A DNA stretch of 64,000 bases from Dipteronia dyeriana (taxonomy: Eukaryota > Streptophyta > Magnoliopsida > Sapindales > Sapindaceae), in assembly GCA_032871835.1 (NCBI GenBank), contig CM065296.1, positions 196,001 through 260,000 of the forward strand. The letters are read 5' to 3'. How positions within the stretch are numbered: position 1 is the first letter of the stretch; every line of letters begins with the position of its first letter. A program made the translations under genes and the position numbers. Shown piece after piece: positions 23,925-34,557 of this stretch. The notes beneath the pieces are model-generated. The model saw only the letters and a program-made list of their open reading frames with translations. It was not told the DNA's origin and searched no databases.

Positions 23925-24574
23925 TTTTCAATATATATTTTCAAAACAATAGCCATAACAACACAATCATATTAATAATTCAAATATTGTTTACCCTTGC
24001 ATGTTATGACTTGTGATGACTTCTTGTTGCTCGTCGACATTGTTTTTGGAGAGTTTTCATATGCAAACTAAATGATGCACAAATAGATTTTGATTTTAGG
24101 TAATTTTGAGTTGTGTTAGTGTGGCAATTTATATACCTATAATGATGCACAAAGAAATAGAGATTTGACCTTTAGAATATTAAGGTCCCATAGCATTAAA
24201 TAAATGTTATCATCAAGATCTACACATTCACCAACCATATGCACTATTAAATAATTATATTAGTCATGGGAATCCAATATTAAAGTTAAGAGCTCTATAA
24301 ACCAGTTCATCACTCTAAATGTACTAAAGACGATCTCTTTTCTTCAAGTATTTTGCATTCTAATTTGTTTTCTGCACCTAATTAAATATTCAACCTACCC
24401 GTTAATTAATTCTTGTATGTCCATGATATATCTTTCGAATTTGGATAATCATCAAAAAATCAATAAGGTCTCGTTTGACACATCGTATTGAATTGTATTG
24501 GTCTGTATTGTATTATATTGTATTGGACTGTATTATCACTAATACAAACATGTGTTTGGTGATGCACTGTATTA

Positions 24575-25935
24575 TATCATATTATAGAGTCTAACGATGA
24601 GAAAGACATCCTCTTATGGGAGACGACGAGCCATGGTATGCATATATAGTGAACTATATCACGAAAAAGATCATTCCGGCAGACATGAACAACCAAGGAA
24701 GGAAGAGGTTTATCTTCAATACATGACAGTACTTCTGGGATGACTCGTACTTGTTCAAGTATGGGCCAGACCAGATCATTATGAGGTGTGTACCCGAGTG
24801 TGAACAGACATATATTTTTAGGTTTTTTCATGAACTTCAATGCGTAGGCCACTACAACTCCAAAAACACGACTTTAGGTCCTCCAGTCATGTTTCTATTA
24901 GACATCCCTATGCAAAGCTACCTACCATTTCTGCTTATGGTGCGACTGATGCCAAAGAACGAGAAATATAGGTAAGAGAAATGAGATGCCACAGTCAAAC
25001 AGTATGGTTATGGAGATCTTCAATGTTTGGGGTATCGACTTCATGGAACCATTCCCACCTTCAAACGAAAACAGCAATATGTCATGGTTATGTTTCGAAA
25101 TCGATTGAAGTGTTGGCTACGAGAACGAATGATAGCAAGGTAGTTGTGAAATATGTGAGGAGTGTGATATTCTCGAGGTTTGGGACTCTATGTGCCATTA
25201 TAAGTGACGGGGGTAGTCACTTTTACAATTAGGTATTCGCCACACTTCTGAAGAAATATAGTGTGAATCACACTTCTGATGAAATATAGTGTGAATCACA
25301 AGGTTGCATCCCCCTACCATCCTTAGACATCGGGTCAGATAGAAGTGAGCAATATGCACATCAAACAAATACTGTAAAAGATGGTCAAAACAAGTCAAAA
25401 GGATTGGTCTTTCAAATTGAATGATGTCTTGTGGTACATAACTACATACAAGACTCCGATTAGAATGACCCCATACAGACTAATTTTTGGGAAATCTTTC
25501 CACTTACCGGTAGAACTTGAGCACAATGTCTACTGGGCACTCTAAGAGCTGAATTTCAATCTAACCGAAGTAGAGGAGAAGCAAAAATTGCACCTGAATG
25601 AACTTCAGGAGCTTAGAGAGGAGGCATATGAGAATACCAAGATTTACGGGGAGAGGACTAAGAGGGTGCATGATAAGAACATAATCCGAAAGGATTTGCA
25701 TCTAGGAATGGTGGTCCTCCTATTCAACTCTAGATTGAGATTGTTTCTTGGCAAGATTAAATCGAGATGGTACGGTTCGTATCGACTGCTTTGAGTATTC
25801 CCATACGGAGATATGGAGTTATTGAAAGAAAAGAAAAGGGACGCGTTCAAGGTAAACGGGCAGAGAGTGAAACCATACTTGCAGAGACTAGATGACGCGA
25901 TAACGTTGGAACAGATAGTTCTTACAGAGCTATAA
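24575..25935 (+). pseudogene. Athila-type gypsy pol fragment (RNase H end to integrase), decayed
   Basis: Degraded translations in several frames match the Athila group. PWYA.IVNYI is recovered near 24630, then VWDEPYLWK-like text near 24730. The integrase core (about 25010-25420) gives ATRTNDSKVVVKYVRS, IISDGGSHFYN and a SGQIEVSN phrase for the Glu region, followed by IRMTPYRLIFGKSFHLPVEL. A C-terminal region (25588-25925: REEAYENTKIYGERTKRVHD, VNGQRVKPYL) ends near 25935. Many stops and frameshifts. No LTR pair or TSD could be found, so this is an old fragment. Confidence 0.88.
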
Positions 25936-28900
25936 AGCTCTCATGCATCTTGTCGAAGCGGTACCTTTAGCGTTTGGTGGGAGGCACCCCACCTAGATAC
26001 ATATTCTTTTCTTTTCTTTGTAAGTTAGTAGTTAGTTTTTGTTTAGATTAAATATGGATTTTTGTTGTGATTTTATATAGTGCCTAGGATGATATTGATT
26101 GAATTGACATGTTCCTCATGAGAGTATTATTTTGTGATAATGGATTAGGTCATGTGTATATATTTAGATGTGTTGTTATTGATTTATCTCATTTCCAAGC
26201 TTTAAACTACTGTCCATGGGTTTTATAGTTAAACATTGGGGACAATGTATGCTTTAAGATTAGGGGTGTGGGCAATGTGTGTTGTGTTTGATGTGTTTGT
26301 TTATTTGTGTTTATATGTTTGTCTGATTGTGTGTAATTTGAAAATTTTCAAATCTCGGTAAAATTTCAAAAAATTTAATTTTGTTGAGTTTTTTGCTTTT
26401 CTGTGCAAATAGGAACATGCCATAATATGCTTTGAAATCTAAGTTTTGACTAGTATGCATTCCATTTAAAGTTATTGCACCAATATCAATTACTTGCACA
26501 ATGCCAATCTTCGGATGTTTGGGTAAATGAACTCGATGATTAATAAGCCTAGGAGAATTGTGGAGATTACCCGTGTGAGATATTGAGTATTAGCGTTCAT
26601 TTGAGAGGGTTTATTATGTTTCTATTCTTAAAACACTCTTCGAATGTGTTCTTAATTGTGATCTCATTATACATCATTTTGCATTGATTACCATAGAACA
26701 TTGTGGACTACTTGTTGAGATTTGTTTTCTCTTGCTAGATGGACTGTTAGAAATGATTTTGGGCAACAGTGTATGCAAAACTCCAAATATAGCCTAAACA
26801 CTTATGCTCCTGTATATGTGATTATTGTTTAAATTGAGACCAAATACCCCTATACACATCACCCATATATCAAACACTTAACCCTCACTAGTTATTGATC
26901 ATGTTAAAGTGTAAATGTTTAATCAAAATGTTGAAAAGCTCTAAAATATGTAAAATCGTGTAGTGAGGCAAATGTGTGTAAATTGGGCTAGGAAAAGGCT
27001 TTCAAAAGAAAAATGTTAAAAATAAAACACTTATGTCACAAAGTTCCTCAAATGTAATGTTTCTCAAAATTAGAGTAACCAATTAGCACGTGCATAAATC
27101 TTAAATTGTAGCCTAGATGCTTGAATTGAAATGTTGTAAAGAGCGTAGTGTTGTAAAGTGTATACATAACACCTTGGCATGATTAGTATCTTTCCATCTC
27201 TTCCCTGTCATCCATACACCACACAAATCACCCTTGGGCATAATACAATTAGGATAAAGCTTATTTGATCTCTTAGGAAGTCTATCTTGGGAATGTGAGA
27301 CGAAGCATGCTCTTTCCGTGATCATGCTATTTCAATTCCTTTCGTGAGATCATTCACTTACATTGTGGATTATTTTAAATACTCACATGCTTTAACATTT
27401 GATTTCCAATTCTAACATCAAAACGCATGTTTTATATAAAGAGTGAGCCTAAGACTCCGAGTGAAAATTGACTGAAATTTATGAGAATTAGAGTCAAGGC
27501 GAATTCGCCTATAAGCGTTTGAGTATAGTGTATCGTAGATCGAAAACATCCCAAGTATTGGCATACTTGCACACTGTATTGTTTTGATTGAAGTGACATT
27601 TTATTAGTCTTGATTCAGAATTCTTAGCTTGAATGAAGTTTTTGTTTGTATATATTAAGTTGCATCTCAACGTTTGAATTGCAGAGTTACATTTGTGGGT
27701 ATCGTATCTGGTAAACCCTTAAGAGACTATAACTCCTCCTACTGGGGGCACCTAGGGGTTCAAAAGGCTTGTGGCATGTGCTAAGTGTCATCTACTCCCT
27801 ACGACAATGGACTAGCCTAGTCTTGTTTATTTTAACTTTAGTATGTTGATTGTTAGTTTTTAGTCTTTTTTTTTTTGCTTGATGACGAGCAAATGTTAGG
27901 TTTAGGGGTTTGATTGCACTATAAATGTGCACATTTTGCACTCCTTTAACATATCGGTTGTTCTCGTTCGTGTGTGCATTTTACTTATAAATGAAGGTGC
28001 TTTTGTTAATATAGAGAAAAGAGGCCAAAAGAGGAAAGAGAAGTGAAGAGCAAGGTACCGCGAGCAAGAAGCCACGGACCAGAGTATTTGGATTGATCAT
28101 CTTTTTCATATTTTAGAAAAATGAAAGTGAAATTACAAGAGTGAGTACAACACCGGTATAAAGGAATCGTTGGGTTTCTCAACTCAGGCTCGTGTGTTAG
28201 CTAGCAAATTTATACGGTCCATATTTAAAAAAGTCCAAAAAGCCTTGAAATGAAGTTTAAATAATCTTAATAGTCTATAACTAAAATCCAAAGATTCTTT
28301 CAGAATCCTGAAAATATAGTCCATATAATCCTAAAGTCTTAAAATCATACAAATCCATAAAATCCTTACACCGAAAAAATTATCTATTAAAATCTTAATC
28401 CAATACACCGTCTTACAGAAATTGTTTTGAAAACATATTGTTCAATATATTACAATTACCCTTAGTAAGTTTGTGTTGTGATATTTTATACAAAAATCAA
28501 CATATCAACGAGATTGACGATTATAGATTTCCATGTTAGTGTGTTACATTGTAAGTAGGCAAACGTGATACGGGATGGAATTGAGTGGATCCCAAGTCTA
28601 AAATATTCATAAAGTAGCTTCTGAATAGAATATTTATGAAATTAAATTTAAAAATAGCACAACATATTAGCAAGTAAGGCTCCGTTTATTGAGAATTGAG
28701 ATTGATGACGGTGGGCTGGCATCGTGAAGCTCAAAGTGGCAAGTGTGTGTGAATTAAAAGAAGTTAGAACTCATTCCGTGTTGGAGCGTCCCCACAGAAT
28801 TGATAAATTTACGTCCATTTTTTAGTCTATCAAGGAGTTGATTCAGATCTGACGCTGCCCTTCAATCGGTATTTCTAGATCTCGTCTGTTTTTTTATTAA

Positions 28901-28985
28901 TTCAACACAATCGGATTAGTAGTTTGCGTATTTGAATTGATAGTCCATAAATGTTTGAAATGAATGGTTGTTGGTAAGAGAAGCA
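25936..28985. other. Non-coding tail of the Athila-type debris, then unassigned spacer
   Basis: Directly after the integrase remnant comes GGTGGGAGGCACCCCACC (about 25977), a phrase common after Athila pol. Around 27883-27915 a 'gatgacgagcaaatgttagg' phrase followed by GGTTTAGGGGTTTGATT resembles the sequence before the 3' LTR of such elements. No LTR end was fixed. From about 28100 to 28985 I see no feature until LUNAPARK exon 1. Confidence 0.5.
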
Positions 28986-29676
28986 ATGGGTTAAAGTGAA
29001 AAGAAGAAGAAGCGGCGGGGTATCATCTCTTGTATTTGGAATGAAATATTTAGACTAAAACGGGATGATTTTGATTTTTGAGAAGAGATTGGAATACATT
29101 TCCAAGGAAGAAGTTGTTGTTCTTGCTAAAATGAAAAGGAGGTCCCAAACTTGGAGGTGGCTCACCAGGAAAGTTATCATTTTCACTCTCATCTTTGATG
29201 TATCTTTCTGTTTCTTTTGGGTCAAATCATTCATTTTTTTATGTCAAGCAATTTAAGTTTGGATGAATATTCTCTTCTTCCTCTTATATATATATATATA
29301 TATAATTCAATTCTAGTTGATTTAACTAGTAAACCAAAGCAACTTAATTTTTGTGTGTTTAGTAAATCAAAAATTAATTAATGAGGTCAAATGTCTGTTT
29401 TGTTTCCATATCTTTTATGCACAAGTGGTATGATTGTACGCAAATGGAACATCTCCTGCAATTGCACTTCCAAGCTGATTAAAAAGTGTTTGATTTTTAA
29501 TTTCTTTTATAACAAATTTTACATTGTCAAGTGAGTTTAAGGCATTGACTTGGAGCCAACTAGTTGATCTTAATGTTTATTCTATCATCTCATAGGAATT
29601 TCAGAGGGGAGATCTGTAATGAATGCTTGATTTATTAGAGTATCTTTATCCTTGACTTCTTGTTTAGAATTCATAA

Positions 29677-30511
29677 TGTTGACGTCGATTTCTCGATGGG
29701 TGAAAAAGTCAACAAGATTGGATTTAGTTGTGACCTATCAAAGAGAAAGAGAAAGAGAATGCAATTTGAAGCTAGTTAGACACGAGTTTACGTGGTAAAA
29801 CTCTGGTGATCGGAGAAACATCCAAGGGGTGGTTGAACAAACAACAGAGCCAAAATTCACTATTGAAATAAAGAATTACACCACTCGATCTCTCTTTCTT
29901 CTCTCTGCTCGTGATTATGTATATTTATTTTCTCTCCCTCTATGACGAGATTATGGGTCTATTTATACATGCATAGAACCCTAATCCTTGTTATACAAGT
30001 AATAAAAGAATTCGTATGTAATTATAATTGGTTGCTTGTTGGAGTAGTCTTTATCTTCTTTCCTGTTTCGGAGATTGTATGGAGATCGAATGGGATTCTG
30101 GTGATATAGTCTGTTTATGATTTATTTCCTTATAAATGCACAGTCTTCTTGAAGAAACAAAGTTGTTGCCTGATATGGAACCTGTTTCCTGTTTGGTATT
30201 TTATTCTTCTAGGAATTCTTCTTGACTTGGATATCTTTGCGTATTTTAGTATGACTCTTGGTTTACATGCGAGTTATGTACTGAACTTCTTTATTCGGGT
30301 TTCACGTTTATGTCCCGAGTAGAGCATGACGTCACCTGGTCCCGAGTAGGTCTTGTCAAATACTTGTTTTTTCAATTACTCGGGTTCATATTCCTTAGTG
30401 ATGTCTTGAGGGATATTTTATGGATGTCTATTTGGATATCCACCTGCCAATTTTAAGGGGTTGTCCTCCTTGTTAATGACGTGTACATTCAATAAAAATA
30501 TACATATAACA
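29677..30511 (-). mobile_element. Solo LTR of the Tat family
   Basis: 835 bp, reverse orientation relative to the complete LTR at 21472-22329: starts TGTTGACGTCGATTTC and ends ATATACATATAACA. Perfect 5-bp TSD CATAA at 29672-29676 and 30512-30516. It lies in LUNAPARK intron 1. A single LTR with intact TSD is the usual product of recombination between the two LTRs of one element. Confidence 0.93.
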
Positions 30512-30669
30512 CATAATTTGCAATAATTCATCTAACCTGGTCCTGCTTAGTTTTGTCATTTATTTTTCAACATTGTCTACTGAATTGTATCAATCTTTAG
30601 GTTATCGCAGCGGGTTATGCTATCATGATAACAAGACCAATGGATTTAAATTGGAAGATGAGAGTATTC

Positions 30670-31885
30670 CTGGCCCAACCACCACCGAACGGAGCCTTAC
30701 GGGTGGAGGATTGGGAGCATGTGCTCCTGCTGCCAGTAGATCAACCCTTTCCCTTGCTGCGTCTGTCACCAATTGCTGCAATACCTCTTGGAAACGCAGC
30801 GTCAGATCTATGTTGGTTGGAGGCACTTGTTGGATCCCTGCCAAGTGTGTAGGCTGGTTTTCTGTGTTTGCTGCAGGATCTCGTGACGTGTTGCCAACAT
30901 GGAAATTGCCTGGTGATTTTTGGCCATTCCCTGAACTACTTCTACTTCCTACAATCGCTTTTAACAAGGTCGGAGGTTCAACCCCTCCTTCTAGCGCCAA
31001 TTGTTGACGTCGATTTCTGGATTGTATCAGAAAAGCCAACAAGGATTGGATTTCGGCTATTAATTCAAAGAGAAAGAGATTCAGAGAGAGTAACGAAGAC
31101 ACAAGTTTTACGTGGTAAAACTCCGATAACCAGAGAAACGTCCACGGGTGGTTGATGGGTCAACCGAGCCAAAATCCACTATGAAATTATGATGTTTACA
31201 AGCTCTCGATCTCTCTTTCTTCTCTCTGTATTTTTCTGTTGGTTGTTGTGTATGCTATATTGCCTATATCCTTTTTTTGGGACGAGATTATGGGTATATT
31301 TATATGTTTATAGAACCGTAATCTGCCTTGTACAAGTAATACAAGATCTTTACATTTAATTGTGATTCGGTTACTTGCTTGAGGTTGATTTGTCTTCTTT
31401 CCTGTTTCGGAGTCTCTTATGGAAATCGAGTGGGATTCCAGTAGTGCAGTTTTATTTGGACTTGTTTCCTTATAAGAGTGTAGTCTTTGTAGTGAAATCA
31501 AGTTGTTTCCTGATTGAGGATTCTTCTAGCTCAGTATTCTGTTCTCTTTGGGATTCTTCCTGATGGATATCTTCGTGTATTTAATGACTGAATCCTTGTG
31601 AATTAAGCACCAAGTTTCTTACTCGGGTCGCATTTATCTCGAGTAAGAATAACACTTGTTGGTCCCGAGTAGCGCCGTTTAAGCCCGAGTGGAAGCGTTG
31701 TTTAACCAGTCCCGAGTGTTGTTAACTTATCCCGAGTAGGTTTCATTTAATATATGCTTACTCGGGTTTCTCTTCTTCGGCACTATCTTGTAGGATATTT
31801 TCTGAATGCCTATCTGGATGTCTACCTGGCATTTTATCCTCTTTGTTTGATGACATGTTCATAGGGTAAAATTTATCTATAACAA
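30670..31885 (-). mobile_element. One-ended Tat fragment: 5' LTR plus start of gag
   Basis: On the minus strand it reads 5' LTR (31884-31004, 881 bp), primer-binding site TTGGCGCTAGAAGGAGG (just left of 31003), then a gag start (QLALEGGVEPPTLLKAIVG, then LTLRFQEVLQQLVTDAARER) to about 30670, where it stops abruptly inside LUNAPARK exon 2. There is no 3' LTR. TATTC occurs directly before it (30665-30669) and again after one extra base at 31886-31890, as if a TSD flanked a truncated copy. Confidence 0.8.
31004..31884 (-). repeat. Tat-family LTR (881 bp)
   Basis: Same family as 21472-22329 and 29677-30511. It runs TGTTGACGTCG to TTATCTATAACA on the + strand and shares the TTACGTGGTAAAACTC and CCCGAGTA words of the other copies. 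Confidence 0.9.
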
Positions 31886-33225
31886 TATTCAAAGGTTGTC
31901 ATAATCTTATTGTTTTGTAAACTATCAGAAACAAAGTATACTAGAATTATTGAAAAAAAAAAAGGAAAGTTGTACAAAAACCTCTCAATATCTTAGTGGC
32001 TGCAATAAAGGTCATATATTGTTCAGTGTTTAGCTTTCATAGCATACTCAAGCACCTTGCATCTACATTAGGAGAATGGACATTCCTCATGATAGAAAGG
32101 ATCATAGGTTGAAACATATAATTTGAGCTTTTTATAATTGTAAAGAAACATGTTCTTATTGTTGATTAAATTTGGAAGTGATTGTTGTGATTATATTGTA
32201 TTGACGATTCAGGTGGGGTTTTGCAAGGACAATCATACGAAACGGCCTATAATTAGTTTGATGATTACAGGTGATCAGAAGGACCAGAAAACTCTGGAAA
32301 GGCTTCGGGCTGAGAGGCAAACAAAAATTGACGAACTTAAGGAGAAGACAAATTATTACACCACCCAACAGCTCATACAAGTAATGGTTAGTTGCTAGTC
32401 ATATTTCATTGTTGTAAAAATGATCTTTTTGTGTTTTACAAAAAACCATATTTGAAGCCTTCTTGATTTCTTGGTGTCTCGAAAAATATTATAAAAGCTT
32501 GAAATGTAAGCCATTATTCGCATTGGGTACCAATCAATTTCCTTTATTTTGTTTGGATTCCTAACTTAATAAAGTATAAGGAACTATGGAATAGTACAAA
32601 TATGAGCTTAATGTCACGGGGTTGGGCGGGCCGTGACATCTAGCATTTAAAACTCTCTGGCTTTATCTGTTCCTTATGGAAAAATGATTACAACTAGCAG
32701 AAATGGTGATTACCTTGTGAAAAGAAATGGATGAGATGTCCTTTTCTTTAAGCACTGATTTTGTCTAATCAGTTTTACTTATCTTTAGAAGGCATACCAT
32801 GAGCCGAGAAAATTCGCACATGTTGGCGAATGTATGGTATTAACATTCTACTGGCTGTAAATTGCATTAAATATAAACTCTATTGTGCAGAGATACGATC
32901 CTGACCCAGCAGCTTGCCGGGAAGGAGGATTTCTCATACATAACTTATTACTGCCCATATTGCCACGCCTTGAATAGGCCAAAACAATCAGAAGAGCGTG
33001 TTTCTGGTTCCCTTTCTAAATCTCTTAATATGAGCCCCTTGACAAGTGGGGGCAACAATGCCAGTAGTGACATGGTCAACAACACCAGTAGTTCTTCAAG
33101 TGACATCTTGTACCCAAGTAATAGCCCCTGTCAAAGCGGATCATGTGGAGGAATTTGGCAAGGTAACATCATTAGATACGGCTAGTTAAAAGGCGGACTT
33201 GTGTGGAACTACATATTGTTGTTGT

Positions 33226-33882
33226 TAGGGGTGAGCATGGTTCGGTTCGGTTCGGTTCGGTTCGGTTTTGATCAAAACCATATTGAACCGACATATATTC
33301 GGTTTTTAAAAATGTGAATCGGTTTGAACCGTTTGAACTTGAAAACCGAATTGAACCGAACACCTTTATCTCAGTTCGGTTCAGTTTGGTTCAATTCGGT
33401 TTTGGGCCTAATGAGCTTTAAAGGTTTTTTAATATGTTTTTTAAAATTTTCAGGTTTTTAAGTTGCATTTTTGGCATTTAGCCTTAAACTTTTTTAAGAA
33501 AGCATAATATGTAAAAATTAATTTAAACAAAATACAATCCAATTTTGAATCCGAATCTAAAATTTCAATCATATTCGGTCTACATACTCAATCAAAATAT
33601 AAAATCATCATAACTTCTATAAATAGAAGTAAAAAAAAATGTAGTATATATATGTAGTCCAAAAATAAAACATCATCAACAAACAATCCATAATAAAATT
33701 GAACCTTACAAAATAATTAATTAAGATAATTCGGTTTATTCGGTTCGGTTCGGTTTTGTATGTTCAAAACCGAAACCAAACCGAATTCAATTCGATTTTT
33801 AAATTTCAAATTGGTTTGAACCGAACCAAACATCATTTTTCGGTTCGGTTCAATTCGGTTTCAGTTTTTATGTCCACCCGTA
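33226..33882. mobile_element. hAT-like non-autonomous element
   Basis: 657 bp inserted downstream of LUNAPARK copy A, absent at the equivalent site of copy B (about 54575). Termini TAGGGGTGAGCA and, reversed, TACGGGTGGACA form short imperfect inverted repeats. Flanks GTTGTTGT (33218-33225) and GTTGTTGA (33883-33890) look like an 8-bp TSD with one change, as for hAT elements. Both ends are rich in repeated TTCGG/CCGAA words. No coding capacity. Confidence 0.8.
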
Positions 33883-33890
33883 GTTGTTGA

Positions 33891-34230
33891 TATGGGCTTC
33901 GGTCTGTGGCTTGGGGATTTGATTGCTGAATGCTGAGGGTTTGTAACGGGGTTTGCTTCTTGGTTGGTTAACTGTGAACATTTTATACTGTTGAACTTTG
34001 GTGCTCTATGTTTTACATGATATTGGATAAATGGGATGGCTAAGGTTTATAACCAACCCTCAACTTATTGTACGTGCAGTCGAAATATACCATAAAATCC
34101 GACAATATTTTTGTTCATTGTTTCTCTGTGAAAGTAAAATCTTATGTTTGTTTTTTTATTTGATCTTACAGTTATGTTATTATATCATTTTAATAAATAG
34201 TTAAATTAATCAAAGCAAAATTAATATATT
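33891..34230. other. LUNAPARK 3' flank, copy A
   Basis: Matches 54577-54925, the 3' flank of copy B, almost base for base (GATATGGGCTTCGGTCT onward). This is untranslated or intergenic sequence toward rsmH. No separate gene. Confidence 0.75.
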
Positions 34231-34235
34231 GTTAG

Positions 34236-34478
34236 TGACAAAGCAATGAAAAACAATAATTTTCTGAAAAAATGGTTCACCGAGCACTCTCGGATGATCC
34301 TCCTTTTATATTGCTATCACATTATATACAATTTCATTTACAACTATGCAATCCCACTCATTGAGTAATTACATTACAATTGATGAGCCAATCCCATAAA
34401 ATAATACAATTGACTATAATCAATAGCTAAGATTATGACAGTAAATTAATTCTACAATTGCTACAGTTTTGCCACCTC

Positions 34479-34479
<1 letters not shown>
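34236..34479 (-). repeat. 3' LTR of the second copia element, end missing
   Basis: Matches 38775-39025 from TGACAAAGCAATG to the CTACAATTGCTACA phrase, then departs. The final part seen in the right LTR (TAATTATCCTTGACA) is absent and a run of C replaces it. Confidence 0.88.

Positions 34480-34516
<37 letters not shown>
34480..34516. repeat. Poly-C tract, 37 bases
   Basis: An uninterrupted run of C at the junction of LTR and internal sequence. On the minus strand it is poly-G in the position of the polypurine tract. Either the tract expanded or the assembly collapsed here. Confidence 0.9.
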
Positions 34517-34518
<2 letters not shown>

Positions 34519-34557
34519 AAATTGATGCTAGTGATCAACAAGCACAATTTGCTAACT

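Larger units (their letters stand above)
14266..24040 (-). pseudogene. Zinc-type alcohol dehydrogenase-like pseudogene, - strand copy
   Basis: Mirror of the + strand copy. The start codon is at 24040 (MSTSNKKSSQVITCKG). Exon 1 is split by the foldback MULE and resumes at 22669 with QAWKLEEIQVEPPKSTEV. Exon 2 is near 22350-22400. A Tat gypsy element separates it from the large exon (about 15540-14750: [19 protein letters not shown], then KVFGMTDFSNPDEYLDKS and ITDGMGVSHSFECTGF). The C-terminal piece ends at the stop at 14266. It carries the same 124-bp type duplication and frame breaks as the other arm, so the gene was probably already dead, or was homogenised, when the palindrome formed. Confidence 0.85.
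14060..24560 (-). repeat. Right arm of the ADH palindrome, expanded by two insertions
   Basis: The reverse complement of 11590-14020, interrupted by the Tat gypsy element (15570-22329) and the foldback MULE (22670-23924). Homology continues through the ADH promoter side (24041-24560 mirrors 11590-12097) and ends in sequence rich in TGTATTG-like words that resembles the end of a small transposon. Confidence 0.9.
28986..33185 (+). pseudogene. LUNAPARK-like gene, copy A (pseudogene)
   Basis: LUNAPARK proteins sit at three-way junctions of the tubular ER and have an N-terminal coiled coil, two membrane segments and a C4 zinc ribbon. Exon 1 (28986-29199) encodes GIISCIWNEIFRLKRDDF and EKRLEYISKEEVVVLAKMKR; codon 3 is a stop and a short duplication breaks the frame at about 29070. 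Exon 2 (30601-30669) gives VIAAGYAIMITRPMDLNWKM and is cut by a Tat fragment. Exon 3 (about 32212-32380) gives DQKDQKTLERLRAERQTKID. The last exon (32891-33185) fuses RYDPDPA directly to LAGKEDFSYITYYCPYCHAL: the linker and the first zinc-ribbon half (CGNC) are deleted, apparently between short GCAG repeats. The intended end GKVTSLDTAS is out of frame. Confidence 0.88.

Noticed and set aside
24575..25935. Possible endogenous pararetrovirus pol
   Set aside because: The region is integrase-type and matches Athila gypsy order; no movement or coat protein features occur.
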